Shown: one piece after another, positions 63,867-64,000 of the stretch
How the letters are laid out: each line of letters starts with the position of its first letter
Numbering within the stretch: the stretch's first letter is position 1
NCBI RefSeq assembly: GCF_003967035.1
Contig: NZ_AP018560.1
Location: forward strand, 1,511,001 to 1,575,000
DNA from: Aerosticca soli
GTDB lineage: Bacteria; Pseudomonadota; Gammaproteobacteria; Xanthomonadales; Rhodanobacteraceae
Reading direction: 5' to 3'
Length of the DNA: 64,000 bases
The notes under the pieces: generated by a model
Told to the model about the DNA's origin: nothing
The model's database searches: none
Seen by the model: the letters and a program-made list of their open reading frames with translations, nothing else
Translations under genes and position numbers: made by a program

Positions 63867-64000
63867 CGAAGGCTCCGGGAAATGGACGTCCAGACTGCCA
63901 GCTTTAGCCGGTCGCGGAAATACTGCCGAATGCCGCGCCCTACCCCGAAGCGGCCAAGGGCGGCAGATTCGCGGCCGATCCGCCAGGGTTCGCGGGGTGA

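Overview
The window looks like a chromosomal segment of a high-GC gammaproteobacterium of the Xanthomonadales (Xanthomonadaceae/Rhodanobacteraceae type). The reasons are the gene orders gshB–tonB-like–yqgE–ruvX–pyrB, pilG-pilH-pilI-pilJ-chpA-chpB-chpC, pilT/pilU beside proC–yggT, and lpxB–rnhB–dnaE. Strong third-position GC leaves long spurious open frames opposite almost every gene. I see no rRNA, tRNA, CRISPR array, integrase or transposase. Genus and species cannot be settled by reading alone.

Layout. 1-5.5 kb: the tail of a probable membrane glycosyltransferase, a CLC chloride channel, nrdR, glyA, a TSUP permease and rsmE. 5.5-17.1 kb (minus strand): the complete Pil-Chp chemosensory operon controlling type IV pili. 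It includes a 2023-residue ChpA with a 9-bp minisatellite, and a CheB homologue whose catalytic serine is replaced; no pilK methyltransferase gene is present. 17.4-24.4 kb: glutathione synthetase, a TonB-like protein, a SYLF lipoprotein, yqgE-ruvX-pyrB, an unrecognised lipoprotein and a BON protein. 24.5-28.4 kb: pilU, pilT, proC and yggT.

28.4-36.9 kb (minus strand): a type I restriction-modification operon, hsdM–fic–hsdS–rhuM/Fic–hsdR. Two different Fic-fold genes are embedded between the restriction genes. This is the accessory region of the window and its most interesting system. 37.0-38.9 kb: a cobalamin-binding-like protein, yjbQ and pdxH, followed by a P-loop glycerate-kinase-like gene and an SDR enzyme.

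40.7-49.4 kb (plus strand): aroK-aroB, lpxB-rnhB, an Nramp transporter and dnaE. 49.4-52.2 kb: the queuosine genes tgt and queA, separated by about 600 bp of hexamer repeats and hairpins that look like a dispersed extragenic element. 52.2-55.8 kb: an ABC-2 exporter coupled to a DesK/DesR-like two-component system. 56-64 kb: a divergent class III aminotransferase, upp, a secreted multidomain nuclease, proline iminopeptidase and a D-2-hydroxyacid dehydrogenase of the FAD-linked oxidase family.

The genes form several functional groups: surface motility (Pil-Chp plus PilT/PilU), defence (the hsd island), envelope and metal handling (lpxB, mntH, the TonB-like protein), and housekeeping metabolism arranged in tightly overlapping ATGA-type operons.
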